This document shows positions 48,561 through 58,232 of a stretch of DNA of 64,000 bases, piece after piece; positions within the stretch are counted from its first letter, which is position 1, and the number at the start of each line of letters is the position of its first letter. This DNA is from CAVPJC01 sp963705155. Its GTDB lineage: Bacteria > Chloroflexota > Anaerolineae > Anaerolineales > UBA4823. The notes under the pieces are model-generated. The model saw only the letters and a program-made list of their open reading frames with translations, made no database searches and was not told the origin of the DNA. The stretch spans positions 62,001-126,000 of the forward strand of contig CAVPJC010000024.1 of the NCBI GenBank assembly GCA_963705155.1. Reading direction: 5' to 3'. The position numbers and the translations under genes are program-made.

Positions 48561-49586
48561 TCAGGCCGCATGCCACCAGTCTACACCTTCACGCAGGCCA
48601 AAAGCCTGCAACCTCTGGCGCACGATCGGGCGCGCCCCGCGTGCGCCGACTGCCGCAAGCAAGACCGGGTGCTCCCAGCGGCGCCACTGCGCGGGCAGGG
48701 CCTCCGGCGGCAAAACGGGCAGGCCGCGCCGGGTGCTGCCGACCTTGCGCGGGTCGACATCAAAAAAGGCGGCTAATCGAACGCGCTGGCGCAGCAAATG
48801 CTTGCTCAACTGCCGGGCTGCCGTACCCGCCCCCCAGATGAAGACCGCCTGGCAGCCTGCCAGCGGCCCGCGTCCCAGGTAATGCGCCTTGGCGCGAAAA
48901 AAGTTTTCTTGCGAATACCGTTCATCTCTGCGCGTCAGGCGCCCACCGCCCTCGCGCCACCATAACAGCACCTGCGCAATTTTAGCAAAGCGCCCGCCCG
49001 CCAGGTACAGGCGCAGCCACAGGTCGTAATCTTCAGCCCAGCCAAAATCCTGGTAACCGCCAACCTGCTGCACGAATTCTTTTCGGTAGAGTACGCTGGG
49101 ATGGGCCAACGGGCTTTCTACAAATATCTCGCGGCGGATATCGACATCGCTGAGCAGGCTGTTCTGCCAGTCCAGGTAAACGCGCAGCCCTTCACGCACC
49201 CGAGCAGGTGGAAATGCCGCCACCTGGCTGCCCACCAGGCAGAATTCGGGATGGTCTCGCAGGTAGGCGGCCTGTTTTTCCAGCCGCTGCGGGTGGGCGA
49301 TGTCGTCGGCATCCATACGCGCCACCAGTCCGGCGCGGCAGGTCGCCAGTCCATGATTCAACGCGGTCACAATGCCCCGGTGAGGCTGGGCCAGCAGTTT
49401 CAGACGACCGTCATGAGCGGCATACTCCTGCAAGATGCGCTGCGTTTCATCGGTGGAGCCGTCATCCACGCACACCAGCTCGAAGTCTGGCAAAGTCTGG
49501 CAACTTATGCTTTCCAACGCTTCAGGCAATGTGGCTGAGGCGTTGTAACAGGGCATTAACACCGAAACAGCAGGTGTGGCTGGCAT
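48561..49586 (-). CDS. Family 2 glycosyltransferase
   Basis: A 341-residue GT2 enzyme. The nucleotide-binding start VSVLMPCYNASATLPEALESI, the VCVDDGSTDETQRIL strand and the metal-binding ARMDADDIAHPQRL are complete; the later WAEDYDLWLRL carries the catalytic ED. The C-terminal 90 residues (AVFIWGAGTAARQLSKHLL, FFDVDPRKVG) look like a small Rossmann domain as in some fused sugar-modification enzymes. It probably adds sugars to surface polysaccharide. The ATG at 49586 lies nine bases after TACAAT (49596-49601), so the message may be leaderless. Confidence 0.88.
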   Translation of the reverse strand: MPATPAVSVLMPCYNASATLPEALESISCQTLPDFELVCVDDGSTDETQRILQEYAAHDGRLKLLAQPHRGIVTALNHGLATCRAGLVARMDADDIAHPQRLEKQAAYLRDHPEFCLVGSQVAAFPPARVREGLRVYLDWQNSLLSDVDIRREIFVESPLAHPSVLYRKEFVQQVGGYQDFGWAEDYDLWLRLYLAGGRFAKIAQVLLWWREGGGRLTRRDERYSQENFFRAKAHYLGRGPLAGCQAVFIWGAGTAARQLSKHLLRQRVRLAAFFDVDPRKVGSTRRGLPVLPPEALPAQWRRWEHPVLLAAVGARGARPIVRQRLQAFGLREGVDWWHAA

Positions 49587-49701
49587 ATAGGAGCGATTGT
49601 ACCTGAAAACTTACCCGCCAGATGGGGTATCATTGGAGAATTGCTACCGGGCAGTTTTCTGTTTGGCTCCGGGACAAATAGATTAATCAAGGAGGAGCAG
49701 C

Positions 49702-50545
49702 ATGCCTACTGAACCTGTAGACACACTCCGCGCAGCACTGGCGGGCTTTTTTCTCGATCAAAAGCTTATCACCGCTCTGGTATCGGCGGCGATCATCTTT
49801 CTTGCCAGCCTGGTGCTGGCCGCTATGGCGCGCCGGGCAGTGCGTTTGGCTGCCAACCGGCGCAAAGTCATGCCGCAGGTCGGACCGCTGCTCACCAAGC
49901 TGGTTTACTGGGGCATCCTGATCCTGGGACTGACCGTAGCCCTGCAGGCTGTGGGTATCAACCTCACCGCTGTGGTGGCTGGATTGGGAATAGTGGGATT
50001 CACCATCGGTTTTGCGCTGCAAGATGTCAGTAAAAACTTTATCTCCGGAATTTTGCTGCTGGTTTCCGAACCGTTCAAGATCGGCGATCTGATCGAGGTC
50101 TCCGGATATACCGGCAATGTTGAGACCATCGATCTGCCGCGCCACCGAGCTGAGAACGCTGGATGGGCGCGTGGTGTTGATCCCGAACGCAGATGTCTTC
50201 ACCCGGCCGATCACCAATTTCTCGCGTGCCAGCACCCGCCGGGTGGATTTCAGCCTGAGCGTGCCCTATGGCAGCAACCTGGAAGCCTTACGCCGCGCCG
50301 TGTTGGAGGCACTCGCCCAAACGCCCGGTCTGGTCTTAGAGCCGGCTCCGCAGGTGGTCTTCCACAATTTCAGCGCCAGCGCCATCGACCTGACAGCTTA
50401 TTACTGGATTGACACACGCCAGACCAACCCACTCCTGGCCAAAGATGCGGGGCTGGTCGCGGCAGATACGGCTTTGAAAACGCTCGGTATCGACCTGTCA
50501 TCGCGGCACATCATTCAATTGGAAAATGCGCCCAAACCATCTTAA
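49702..50545 (+). CDS. Small-conductance mechanosensitive channel (MscS family), one frameshift
   Basis: About 280 residues. Three N-terminal helices including the pore helix (VAGLGIVGFTIGFALQDVSKNFISGILLL), the beta domain (FKIGDLIEVSGYTGNVETIDLRATELRTLDGRVVLIPNADV after joining) and the alpha/beta C-terminal domain. It opens under membrane tension to release solutes. A one-base shift lies near 50135. The ATG follows AAGGAGGAG. Its 3' end overlaps the convergent gene by 35 bases. Confidence 0.9.
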
Positions 50546-51266
50546 TCCCCTGTGTGATCAGGGCCGCCAGCCTGACCATGGCAGCCGCCGCCAGCCCCCA
50601 CAGCGGCGCGATCCACAAAGGCGGGGTCTCCCCGGTGATGTACAGCCACTCACCTGAGGAGGTGCCAAGGTATTCGTACAGTCCGCCCAGCAGGATCCCG
50701 CACAGGTAGATGGCAGTGATCTCGCGCAGATCGAAGCGCACCAGGATGAGCGCGGCTGCCACCAAAATGCCCGCCAGGAAATGAAGATCCAACCGTCCGC
50801 GCCAATCCACCTGCATGAGGAGCGGCAGGCTGCGGGCAAAAGCCAGAACCGGGAGCATAACAAAACTCGCAGCGGCGGCCCACCGGTAAGGCGTTGGCAG
50901 GGAGGCAGGGATGCGCCTCAGCAGCAGGCGGCTCAGCCGGTATACGGTGAGCAGTCCAATCCCCCACAGCGGCGGCAGGTAATCCGGGGGCGTGGCATTG
51001 TTCCAGTACGTCCAGACACCGCGTGTGGTGCCCCACCATTCGCCCCAGTAGCCCAGCAGCCAGCCGGCGGCGAACAGCGGCAGGTCGCCGGCGGCGTCGC
51101 TCTGATAAAACACCAGGAATAACACCCCCGCCAGCAATACCCAGGGCAGCAGCCCATTGTGGGTGAGCAGCCACCACCCGTTCTCCAAACCTCCCATGGC
51201 GTAATGCACCAGCACCCACAGGAAGAAGAGATTGGAAAGCAGGGTCAATGCCTGGCGGGGTTTCAT
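50511..51266 (-). CDS. Membrane protein with internal motif duplication, unknown function
   Basis: A 251-residue protein with about seven hydrophobic helices. Two related motifs appear: GYWGEWWGTTRGVWTYWN...PPDYLPPLWG at about residues 72-102 and GGLYEYLGTSSGEWLYI...PPLWIAPLWG at about 195-227. Each shows the pattern E-(W/Y)-x-G-T-x-x-G-x-W-x-Y and ends PLWG, so the protein seems to be an internal repeat of a helix-loop-helix unit. The pattern resembles carotenoid-biosynthesis-type DUF422 proteins only loosely. Its 3' end overlaps the MscS gene. Confidence 0.6.
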   Translation of the reverse strand: MKPRQALTLLSNLFFLWVLVHYAMGGLENGWWLLTHNGLLPWVLLAGVLFLVFYQSDAAGDLPLFAAGWLLGYWGEWWGTTRGVWTYWNNATPPDYLPPLWGIGLLTVYRLSRLLLRRIPASLPTPYRWAAAASFVMLPVLAFARSLPLLMQVDWRGRLDLHFLAGILVAAALILVRFDLREITAIYLCGILLGGLYEYLGTSSGEWLYITGETPPLWIAPLWGLAAAAMVRLAALITQGIKMVWAHFPIE

Positions 51267-51296
51267 GCTAAATCGCTAAAAATGCTTTACACTGGA

Positions 51297-51677
51297 TCAT
51301 GCCTCCGGCGGTTGGCTGGAGGCAAACTGGATGCGGTTGCCGTCTGGATCGTAGAAAGTGCCATAGGTGACCACGCCGGGGATGCTGATCACATCGTCGC
51401 ATTTAACGCCTTTAGCGCGCAGCGCCTCAGCGGTTTTGAAAGCGTCATCCACGGTCAGCACGGCAATACCGCCAGACCTGCCAGCCGAGAAAGGCTCCGG
51501 GCCATCCCAGCGGTTTATGGCAAAATGGGTTTCACTGTCTTTGCCAAATTCATGCCAGCCTACCTCGTCACTCGTCCAGGCGACAGGCCAATCCAATACC
51601 TCATTGTAAAACTTCTTGGCCCGTTCCCAATCGGTGACATAATACGAAACAACATTCACATTCTTGAACTCAGACAT
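51297..51677 (-). CDS. VOC (glyoxalase/bleomycin-resistance) family protein
   Basis: A 126-residue protein of two beta-alpha-beta-beta-beta modules. It opens with VNVVSYYVTDWERAKKFYNEVLDWP and closes with GTFYDPDGNRIQFASS, the VOC signatures. Possible metal ligands are the His in GWHEFG and the Glu-like positions; activity is unknown. It follows a strong AAAGGAGG ribosome site and stands alone. Confidence 0.85.
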   Translation of the reverse strand: MSEFKNVNVVSYYVTDWERAKKFYNEVLDWPVAWTSDEVGWHEFGKDSETHFAINRWDGPEPFSAGRSGGIAVLTVDDAFKTAEALRAKGVKCDDVISIPGVVTYGTFYDPDGNRIQFASSQPPEA

Positions 51678-51822
51678 AGCTACCTCCTTTGGAAAGCAAT
51701 AAGAAGTCTGGTAAACAATAGAACAATTGTACTACATTTATTGCAGTTTAGCCTGATGAATTTACCTGATTTACCGGTAGGAGGTTCACACCCGGCGCGA
51801 TTTTAGCAAGCGCCAGCTCAGC

Positions 51823-52767
51823 TCATGCTTCAGCTGCCAGCAGCGCGGCGCCGCACAGGGCAGCATCTTCGCCCAGGCGCGCCACCTGCAGGGCAGTCTC
51901 GTCGAAGCTGTAAAGCGTCAGGCGAGCCATTTCCTGGCGCACCGCCTGAAGCCAGTGCGGTCCAGATTTGGAAACTCCCCCTCCCAGAATGATGCGCTGG
52001 GGGTCATACAAGTTGGCGGCAATGCTCAAGCCGCGTCCAAGCGCCGCGCCGCCAAAAACTATCGCCTCGCAGGCCAGCCCACCGAGCTCACCGGGCTGTT
52101 CCGCCCAGCGGGATATTTCTTTCAGCGAAGGCGCAGGAGGTTGCAGCGCCAGCCCTGCCTTCTGGGCCAGGCAGGCAAAGTACGCTGCAATGGCCGGGCC
52201 GGAAGCAAAAGCCTCCAGGCAGCCGCGCCGCCCGCAAGTACAGGCAGGCGCCTGGTCGCTGGAGTCGATGGCAATGTGACCGATCTCGCCGGCCCCGCCG
52301 TGCGCGCCGCGGTACATGCCGCCGTCCAGAAAGAGGGCGCCGCCCACACCGGTGCCAACCGCCACGAATAGAAAATTGGGGCAGTTCCGGGCCGCGCCAT
52401 AGGTGCTTTCGCCCAAAGCGTGCAGGTGCAGATCATTATCCATCACCACCGGAAGCTCCAGCCGCTCTTCCAACACCTGCCGCAGCGGGTAATCCTGCCC
52501 GCCAGGCAGGTTGGCGGCATAGACAAGCCGGCCGGCCTGCATATCCACCAGCCCCGGTACACCCACGCCGCAGGCTCGCGGCCGGACGCCTTGCAGAGAA
52601 CCGGCAACCTGCATCAACAATCCGCCAAACCGTCTCGCCACATCTTCAATGCCCTCGCTGGCCTGCGTGGGCAGCACCTTACGCCGGACCACCCGTCCGT
52701 GCGAATCAACCAGGGCAGCGGCCATCTTCGTCCCACCCAGATCACCGGTCAAATACCAGGTTGTCAC
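51823..52767 (-). CDS. ROK-family sugar kinase, likely GlcNAc or glucose kinase
   Basis: A 314-residue ROK protein. ATP-binding GDLGGTKMAAALVDSHG at residues 8-24, acidic catalytic VMDNDLHLHALGE, and the zinc motif CTCGRRGCLEAFASG (Cx1Cx4Cx-type) typical of ROK kinases. No DNA-binding domain, so a kinase rather than a repressor. The GTG at 52767 follows GAGGAGC. With the SIS and NagZ genes upstream it most likely phosphorylates N-acetylglucosamine freed from wall sugars. Confidence 0.87.
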   Translation of the reverse strand: MTTWYLTGDLGGTKMAAALVDSHGRVVRRKVLPTQASEGIEDVARRFGGLLMQVAGSLQGVRPRACGVGVPGLVDMQAGRLVYAANLPGGQDYPLRQVLEERLELPVVMDNDLHLHALGESTYGAARNCPNFLFVAVGTGVGGALFLDGGMYRGAHGGAGEIGHIAIDSSDQAPACTCGRRGCLEAFASGPAIAAYFACLAQKAGLALQPPAPSLKEISRWAEQPGELGGLACEAIVFGGAALGRGLSIAANLYDPQRIILGGGVSKSGPHWLQAVRQEMARLTLYSFDETALQVARLGEDAALCGAALLAAEA

Positions 52768-52777
52768 GAATAGCTCC

Positions 52778-53815
52778 TCAACGCGTCAGCGTCACCTTGT
52801 GGATGCTGCGCGGGGTCTCGGCATTGTATCCCTTTGCCAGGGTGAGATGGTAGGCGTAAAGCTGGGCTGGCAGGATGTTCACCAGCGGGGTAAGCCATTC
52901 AGGCAGGCCAGCCGGAGCAGGCAGAGCCGCATCGGCCAGAGCCTGCGCCTCGGTCGAATCGGAAATCACCAGCAGCCGGGCGCCATAGGCTTCGCGCAGC
53001 GTGCGCAGCAGGTGCAGGGTGTCTTCGAAGACCGCCCCCTGTGAAAGCACCGCCAGCACAGGGAAACCCGGCTCGAGCAGCGCCAGCGGCCCATGCTGGA
53101 AATCGGCCGTAGAGTAGGCATCGGCCATCACGTAAGCCAGCTCTTTCAACTTCAACCCCCACTCTTTGGCGGTGGCGTAATTAAAACCGCGTCCCAACAC
53201 CACGCAGCGGGTCATTGCGGCCTGCGCCGCGGCGATCTTTTGAATGTGCTCTTCTTGAGCCAGCGCCTGGCGTAGGCTGTCTGGCAGGCGGCGCAGCGAG
53301 GCCAGGCCAGCCTCGTCTTGAGCCAGCGCGGCCGATAACGCTGCGATTGCCAGCAGCTCAGCCGTGTAGGTCTTGGTAGCCGCTACAGCCCTTTCGGCTC
53401 CGGCCTGCAGATCGATGGTAAAACGTGCAGCCTGCGCCAGCGGCGAAGACGGGTCGTTGGTGAGCGCCAGGGTTAGCGCTCCCTGCCGCCGGCCTTCTTC
53501 CACCACAGACAACACATCTGGCGACTGCCCCGATTGCGAAATGGCCACCACCAGGGCGTGCTGCAAGCGCAGCCTGGAATGATAAACCGAGAACTGCGAA
53601 GGGGCCGCCAACGCCACCGGCAGATGGTTTTGCACGCCCCAGGCATACTGGGCGTAAATGCCGGCATGGTCGGAGGTGCCGCGCGCCGCCAGCAGGACAT
53701 AATCTACAGGTTGGCCTCGGATGAAGGCCGCGATCAATTCGATGTGGGGCAGCTGTGTTTCAAGCAGTCGCTCAAAAACGCCGGGTTGTTCTAAAATTTC
53801 GTCATGCAATCCCAT
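52778..53815 (-). CDS. SIS-domain protein, GlmS-like (possible NagB-II/AgaS-type deaminase)
   Basis: A 345-residue protein with two SIS sugar-isomerase domains (ARGTSDHAGIYAQYAWG and AISQSGQSPDVLSVVEEGRRQGALTLALTN; then VLGRGFNYATAKEWGLKLKELAYVMADAYSTADFQHGP). It lacks the glutaminase domain of GlmS and ends ETPRSIHKVTLTR as GlmS-like deaminases do. Such proteins can deaminate glucosamine-6-phosphate (NagB-II). The ATG at 53815 is favoured over 53833 because it follows GAAAGG. Lies 10 bases before the kinase gene. Confidence 0.82.
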   Translation of the reverse strand: MGLHDEILEQPGVFERLLETQLPHIELIAAFIRGQPVDYVLLAARGTSDHAGIYAQYAWGVQNHLPVALAAPSQFSVYHSRLRLQHALVVAISQSGQSPDVLSVVEEGRRQGALTLALTNDPSSPLAQAARFTIDLQAGAERAVAATKTYTAELLAIAALSAALAQDEAGLASLRRLPDSLRQALAQEEHIQKIAAAQAAMTRCVVLGRGFNYATAKEWGLKLKELAYVMADAYSTADFQHGPLALLEPGFPVLAVLSQGAVFEDTLHLLRTLREAYGARLLVISDSTEAQALADAALPAPAGLPEWLTPLVNILPAQLYAYHLTLAKGYNAETPRSIHKVTLTR

Positions 53816-53871
53816 GGGAAAGCCTTTCAACACAGGTGTTCATAAAGGGTCTCTCCAGAGTCAGGCGCAGA

Positions 53872-55467
53872 TCACAGCCCTGGCAGCCTAACCGGCAGCC
53901 GTCCCTGGAAGGGGATCTCGCCGAAGAGCGCCTCGGCCAGGGCCTGCATCGAAACCGGCTGGATGCCGTAGGTGCACAGGTAAGCCGGCGCGCCCGGGAA
54001 AGCCAGCAGGTCGAACGGGGTGCGCATGGCGGCAATCACCGTTGGGACGCCGCTGGCTAAAAGGGCTTTGACAAGATCGGTCTGGCCGGGCAGGTCGATG
54101 GCGTTGAAGGTGCCCGCAATCACCAGCGCATGGCTGCCGGCGCGTTCCAGGATGGCGGTGATCTCGGTAAAAGACGGGTTGGGCGGCACGGTTAACCAGC
54201 TGGTATCCGCATGGCGGCGGCGGATTTCATCCGCCAGGGTCATGCGGGTGTAGGAAGAAGTCTCGGCAGGGGTCAGATCGGTGGGCTGGGGGGTCAGCAC
54301 CAGCAGACGCTCCCCGGGGCGCATGTGGAGCGGAAGCAGACCGGCGGTATCGCACACCAGCGTCACCGAACGGCGGGCTGTCTCCAGGGCCAGGGCCTGG
54401 TGTTCTGCGCACGCTACCACCTGCAGAGGCGGCTGCACCTGGCCTGCCAGCCAGCCTTTGAGCGCCAGGACGCGCCGGGCGGAGGCTTCCAGATCGCTGC
54501 TTCTCAGCAGGCCGCGCCGGGCCGCCTGCAGCAGCCCATTGTAGAGCAGCTCACGTTCTTTGGTCTGCAGGCCAAAGAGCAGGAGATCCACCCCGGCCGC
54601 AAAAGCCGCAATCGCATCAATCACCAGCCCGGAGCCCTGCTCCAGAGCCTTCATATCCAGGGCGTCGGTAATCACCAGCCCGTCAAACCCCATTTCGCCG
54701 CGCAGCAGGCCGGTCAGGATCGCCGGCGAGAGCGTGGCGGGCAGGTCGATGCCGTTGTTCAGCGCCGGCAGGGCCACATGTCCGGTCATTACCAGCTTTG
54801 CGCCGGCCTGGATGGCAGCCTCGAATGGCGGGAACTCGATCTGGCGCAGGCGCGGCTCTGCATGCGGGATGACAGGTGTGCCGGCGTGCGGGTCGAGGCT
54901 GACGTCGCCGATGCCCGGGAAATGCTTGGCGGTGGCAGCCACCCCGGCGGATTGCAGCCCCTGCACCAGGGCGGCTCCCAGCCGGGAAACCAGGGCCGGG
55001 TCGCCTCCAAAGGAGCGCGTTCCCAGCATGGTGTTTTTCGGGTTGGCCAGCACATCCAGCACAGGAGCATAGTTGATATTGATGCCCATGGCGGCCAGCT
55101 CGCGGCCAATCGCCTGCCCGGTGCGGCGCGCTAAATCTTCAGAGTTGGCCGCGCCCAGAGCCAGGTTGCCGGGGAAGGCGGTAGCACCCTCGCCCACCGC
55201 CATCAGCTGCCCGCCTTCCTGGTCGGCGGCGATCAGCAGCGGCGGCAATCCCTCCTGGCTGGCGGCCTGCTGCAGTGAAGCGGTGAGCGTGCGCACCTGG
55301 GCCGGGTCGGCGATGTTGGCGAGGCGAAAAAGGGTGAATCCCGCCGGTTGGATTTCGCCCAGGATGCGGCGGGTTTCAGCCGGCAGACCATCTTTACCGG
55401 CAAAAGTCAGCAGCAGTTTCTGGCCGATGGCTTGCTTAAGGGATAGTGAAAACGGGTTGTATGCCAT
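53872..55467 (-). CDS. nagZ: Beta-N-acetylhexosaminidase, GH3 family
   Basis: A 531-residue GH3 enzyme. Residues 1-330 form the TIM barrel with AATAKHFPGIGDVSLDPHAGTP (catalytic His-Asp loop, KHFPGxG) and the nucleophile in GLVITDALDMKALEQG. A C-terminal alpha/beta domain follows (TPAETSSYTRMTLADEIRRR). No signal peptide, so probably cytosolic. It removes GlcNAc from muropeptides or chitobiose. It heads a minus-strand operon with the SIS protein and ROK kinase. Confidence 0.9.
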   Translation of the reverse strand: MAYNPFSLSLKQAIGQKLLLTFAGKDGLPAETRRILGEIQPAGFTLFRLANIADPAQVRTLTASLQQAASQEGLPPLLIAADQEGGQLMAVGEGATAFPGNLALGAANSEDLARRTGQAIGRELAAMGININYAPVLDVLANPKNTMLGTRSFGGDPALVSRLGAALVQGLQSAGVAATAKHFPGIGDVSLDPHAGTPVIPHAEPRLRQIEFPPFEAAIQAGAKLVMTGHVALPALNNGIDLPATLSPAILTGLLRGEMGFDGLVITDALDMKALEQGSGLVIDAIAAFAAGVDLLLFGLQTKERELLYNGLLQAARRGLLRSSDLEASARRVLALKGWLAGQVQPPLQVVACAEHQALALETARRSVTLVCDTAGLLPLHMRPGERLLVLTPQPTDLTPAETSSYTRMTLADEIRRRHADTSWLTVPPNPSFTEITAILERAGSHALVIAGTFNAIDLPGQTDLVKALLASGVPTVIAAMRTPFDLLAFPGAPAYLCTYGIQPVSMQALAEALFGEIPFQGRLPVRLPGL

Positions 55468-55526
55468 GATATTTCGAAGGAGCCTTGGACGTTTACAAGG
55501 CGGTTGGAGGGTTGAATTTTGATGTA

Positions 55527-56102
55527 TTAAGGCTTGAAGAAAGTCATCCCCACCCCCATGCGCTCCAGACCGGCATTGGCCCAGTACTCCATCAGGGCCG
55601 AGTCTTCATCCAGGGCGGCAAACAGGGCCGGGATGCTGCGCGGATCGCCGATTTGCGCCAGGGCGCGCACCGCCTCCAGGCGCACGGCAGACGGGGCGTT
55701 CTGGAGCAGTTCCAGCAAAGCGGGGGTGGCATCAAGGCCGGCGGCAGCCAGGGCGTTAGCCGCCAGGCGGGTGAAAAGCGAATCTTTGCTCCGCATGGCC
55801 TCCACCAGGGCTGGCACCGCGGCGGCATGCGGGCGGCGCGACAGCCCCAGGGCGGCGCAGTGGCGCACGGCGGGGTCGGGATCTTGCAGGGCAGCCGCCA
55901 GATGAGGGGCAGCCTGAGCGGCGGGCAGCTCCGCCAGGGCGCGCACCGCCCACCAGCGCTGATCGGGGTCGGCGGACGCCAGCAGCGGGCCGAGGATCGC
56001 CAACCCGTCCTCGCGGCTGCCCAGCGCCACTGCGGCGGCTTCGGCGCGGGCGTCATCCCCGCTGGTCAGATCGGCTGCCGGGTCAGGTAATGACATGGGC
56101 AC
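55527..56102 (-). CDS. HEAT-repeat protein
   Basis: A 191-residue protein of about five helical HEAT/PBS-lyase-like repeats, each of about 31 residues with a pattern like DPAVRHCAALGLSRRPHAAAVPALVEAM and SAVRLEAVRALAQIGDPRSIPALFAAL. Such repeats bind proteins or, in phycobilin lyases, chromophores; no partner is evident. The start at 56102 or the second ATG at 56096 are both possible. It precedes the nagZ gene and follows the Trm112-like gene by 9 bases. Confidence 0.85.
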   Translation of the reverse strand: MPMSLPDPAADLTSGDDARAEAAAVALGSREDGLAILGPLLASADPDQRWWAVRALAELPAAQAAPHLAAALQDPDPAVRHCAALGLSRRPHAAAVPALVEAMRSKDSLFTRLAANALAAAGLDATPALLELLQNAPSAVRLEAVRALAQIGDPRSIPALFAALDEDSALMEYWANAGLERMGVGMTFFKP

Positions 56103-56111
56103 AGCCAGCGG

Positions 56112-56330
56112 CTATTCCTCGGGGGGAGGGATGGGCAGGTCGGCTTTCTCTACTTTGGCCCACTTATCCCCGGTGTCGATCAGCATGACCGGGATATCTT
56201 CGCGGATGGGGTATTTGCGCCCGCAGTCCTGGCAGATCAGCCAGGATTCCTTGTAGTACTCCAGCAGGCCGGATTTTTCCCGCACACAGGCGGGGCAGCG
56301 CAATATCTCAAGCAAATCAGTACTGACCAT
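56112..56330 (-). CDS. Trm112-like zinc-ribbon protein
   Basis: A 72-residue protein starting at ATG 56330 with TAGGAGCAATT before it. LLEILRCPACVREKSGLLEYY and LICQDCGRKYPIREDIPVML show the two CxxC knuckles and the YPIxDxIPVML signature of the Trm112/YcaR family. In bacteria the role is unclear; in other organisms relatives activate methyltransferases. In the sequence as given its frame is continuous with the VanW-like gene, which is probably due to a lost base. Confidence 0.8.
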   Translation of the reverse strand: MVSTDLLEILRCPACVREKSGLLEYYKESWLICQDCGRKYPIREDIPVMLIDTGDKWAKVEKADLPIPPPEE

Positions 56331-56338
56331 AATTGCTC

Positions 56339-58215
56339 CTAAGTCGTTGTTTCTATACTTCTTGGGAATCTTGGTGCCCGGGCCGTATTCGAAGACCGCC
56401 CGCCAGGGCAGGTAATGGGTGGCAAACTGATCCTTCAGGTAAACCTGGTCGCCCTGGTAGACGGTGCGGTAAACGGTGACATCCGCGCCGGCGGCTTCCC
56501 AGTCCACCTGGCGGATCTCACCGGGGTCCAGGTCGGGATTTTCCTGGTAAAGCGGCTCGGGGGCGTCTTCAATGTTCTGCAGGCCGGTGGTATCCCATTC
56601 CACACGCCGGTTTTCGGAGGTGGAGTAGAACTTCCAGGTCAGCGAGCGGGCGGCCACGTTGACGTAGGTTTCCATCAGCAGCCAGTTGGGGGTGTCGTTG
56701 GTGAACTTGAAATCCACCACGGGCACAAAGACGGTGGCGTCCAGCCCGGCCAGGTCGGTATCGACGTTGCCGGCGCGGGTGAGCTCGTAGTAGGAGACAC
56801 GGTAGGCGTGCGAGTAGCGCTCGACGATGGGGTAGCCGCCGAAGAAGGCGGTGCGGAACAGGGTGGTGCTCACCTGGCACACGCCGCCGCCCACGCCCTT
56901 GATCGTGCGGTTGCCAAAGATGATCAGCGCCTCGGCGTAACCGCTGTCCAGGCTGACATCGCCCATCGCATCGGCCATGGAAAACGTGGCGCCGGGTGGG
57001 ACGAGCAGGCCGTGAAAACGGCTGGAGGCGGTCTTGATGTTCTGGATGCGCGAGTCGCTCGAGCCGTAGAAATACGAGGTCTGCACACTGACCGCCTGGC
57101 GGATGCCAAGCTGTTCGGCGGTGGCGTCATCGCCGACCTGCGGGGGGGTGATATCCAGGACGAGGGAGAGGTTGTGCTCGCCGGCGGCGGCCTTCTGGTT
57201 GATTTCCTGGATGGATTTTTCGACATCCAGGGCGCGCCCGATGACCGCCGGCTCGATGACTTCCAGCTTGTGGCTGTCATCGTTGTAGACGAAGCGGGCG
57301 TTCTCTGGGTAGCGGATGATCTTAGGGGCGGCTTCGAGCAGCACGCTGCGCATGGCCTCGGTGTTCAGCCCCACCTGGTAGCTGGCGCCCTGCTCAGCAC
57401 TCGACGCGCTCAATCGTCAGCATGGACGCCAGGGCGGCCTGATCGTAAGTCCACGGGCCGGGGTCGCCTTCTTTGCGGCCGGGCAGGTCGATGGTCAGCG
57501 GGGCGCTGAGGATCTTGCGGGCGATCTCGGCCTGGGCGGAGGCGTCCAGGATGACCGGCGGGTTCTCGATGATCACCAGCGGGAGCAGGCCGTCTTTCAG
57601 GCTGCGCAGCTGGGCTTCCAGCGGGGCCATGCTCGCGGCGATATCCACGCTGCGGCCCACCTGCCCGGGTTTGACCACTACATCAGTGCCGTTGATGCTC
57701 AGCGAGGCCTCGATGGTGGGCGTATCGACCTGGGCGGCGATGCCGGCGATGTAGCTGTAGGCGGCGCGCTGGTCGTAGATCAGCAGGGGGGCCAGGTCGA
57801 CGCCGCTGTACCAGGAGTGGAATTTGTCAACGATGCGGGCAATGGGGTTGCCCTGGCGCCCGAGCTGGTAGGCGGCCTGGGCGCTGGTGATGCCATCCAG
57901 GTACATGCCCAGGTTGGCGGGGCTGGCGGCCCAGACTTGATCGCCAAGCTGGAAGACGATGCGCCCGGTCTGCGGGTACTGCAGCGCCTGGGTCAGGCGC
58001 ACGGTGGCCTGGTCCGGCGAGAGGCCGGAGAGATCGACGCCGGCGACGGAGACGCCGGGGTAGATGCGCCCGGCGTGGGCGATGTTGAAGCCAAACAGGG
58101 CGACGATGCAGAGGACGATGAACAACGCCCCGCCGCCCAGCAAGGCAATGAAGGCTTGCGGCAGCGGGCCGGGGTTGGGCAGGTCGATGCGCTGTGCGCT
58201 AATTCGGGTACTCAT
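56339..58215 (-). CDS. VanW-family, YoaR-like surface protein, frameshifted
   Basis: About 625 residues. N-terminal transmembrane helix (FIALLGGGALFIVLCIVALFGF, about 22-43), two peptidoglycan-binding-4-like repeats (GVSVAGVDLSGLSPDQATVRL about 55-160; ASLSINGTDVVVKPGQVGRSVD about 165-290), then the VanW domain (SSRFHGLLVPPGATFSMADAMGDV, GGGVCQVSTTLFRTAFFGG, ERYSHAYRVSYY). One base is out of frame near 57400, and another near 56365 replaces the natural stop (TAG at 56339). Function in the wall is not known. The ATG at 58215 follows TACAAT by seven bases and has no ribosome site. Confidence 0.85.
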
Positions 58216-58222
58216 GGGGGTA

Positions 58223-58228
58223 ATTGTA
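58223..58228 (-). promoter_or_regulatory. -10 box of the VanW-like gene (leaderless)
   Basis: TACAAT seven bases before the ATG at 58215 on the minus strand. Its -35 region falls inside the palindrome described next. Confidence 0.45.
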
Positions 58229-58232
58229 CCAG

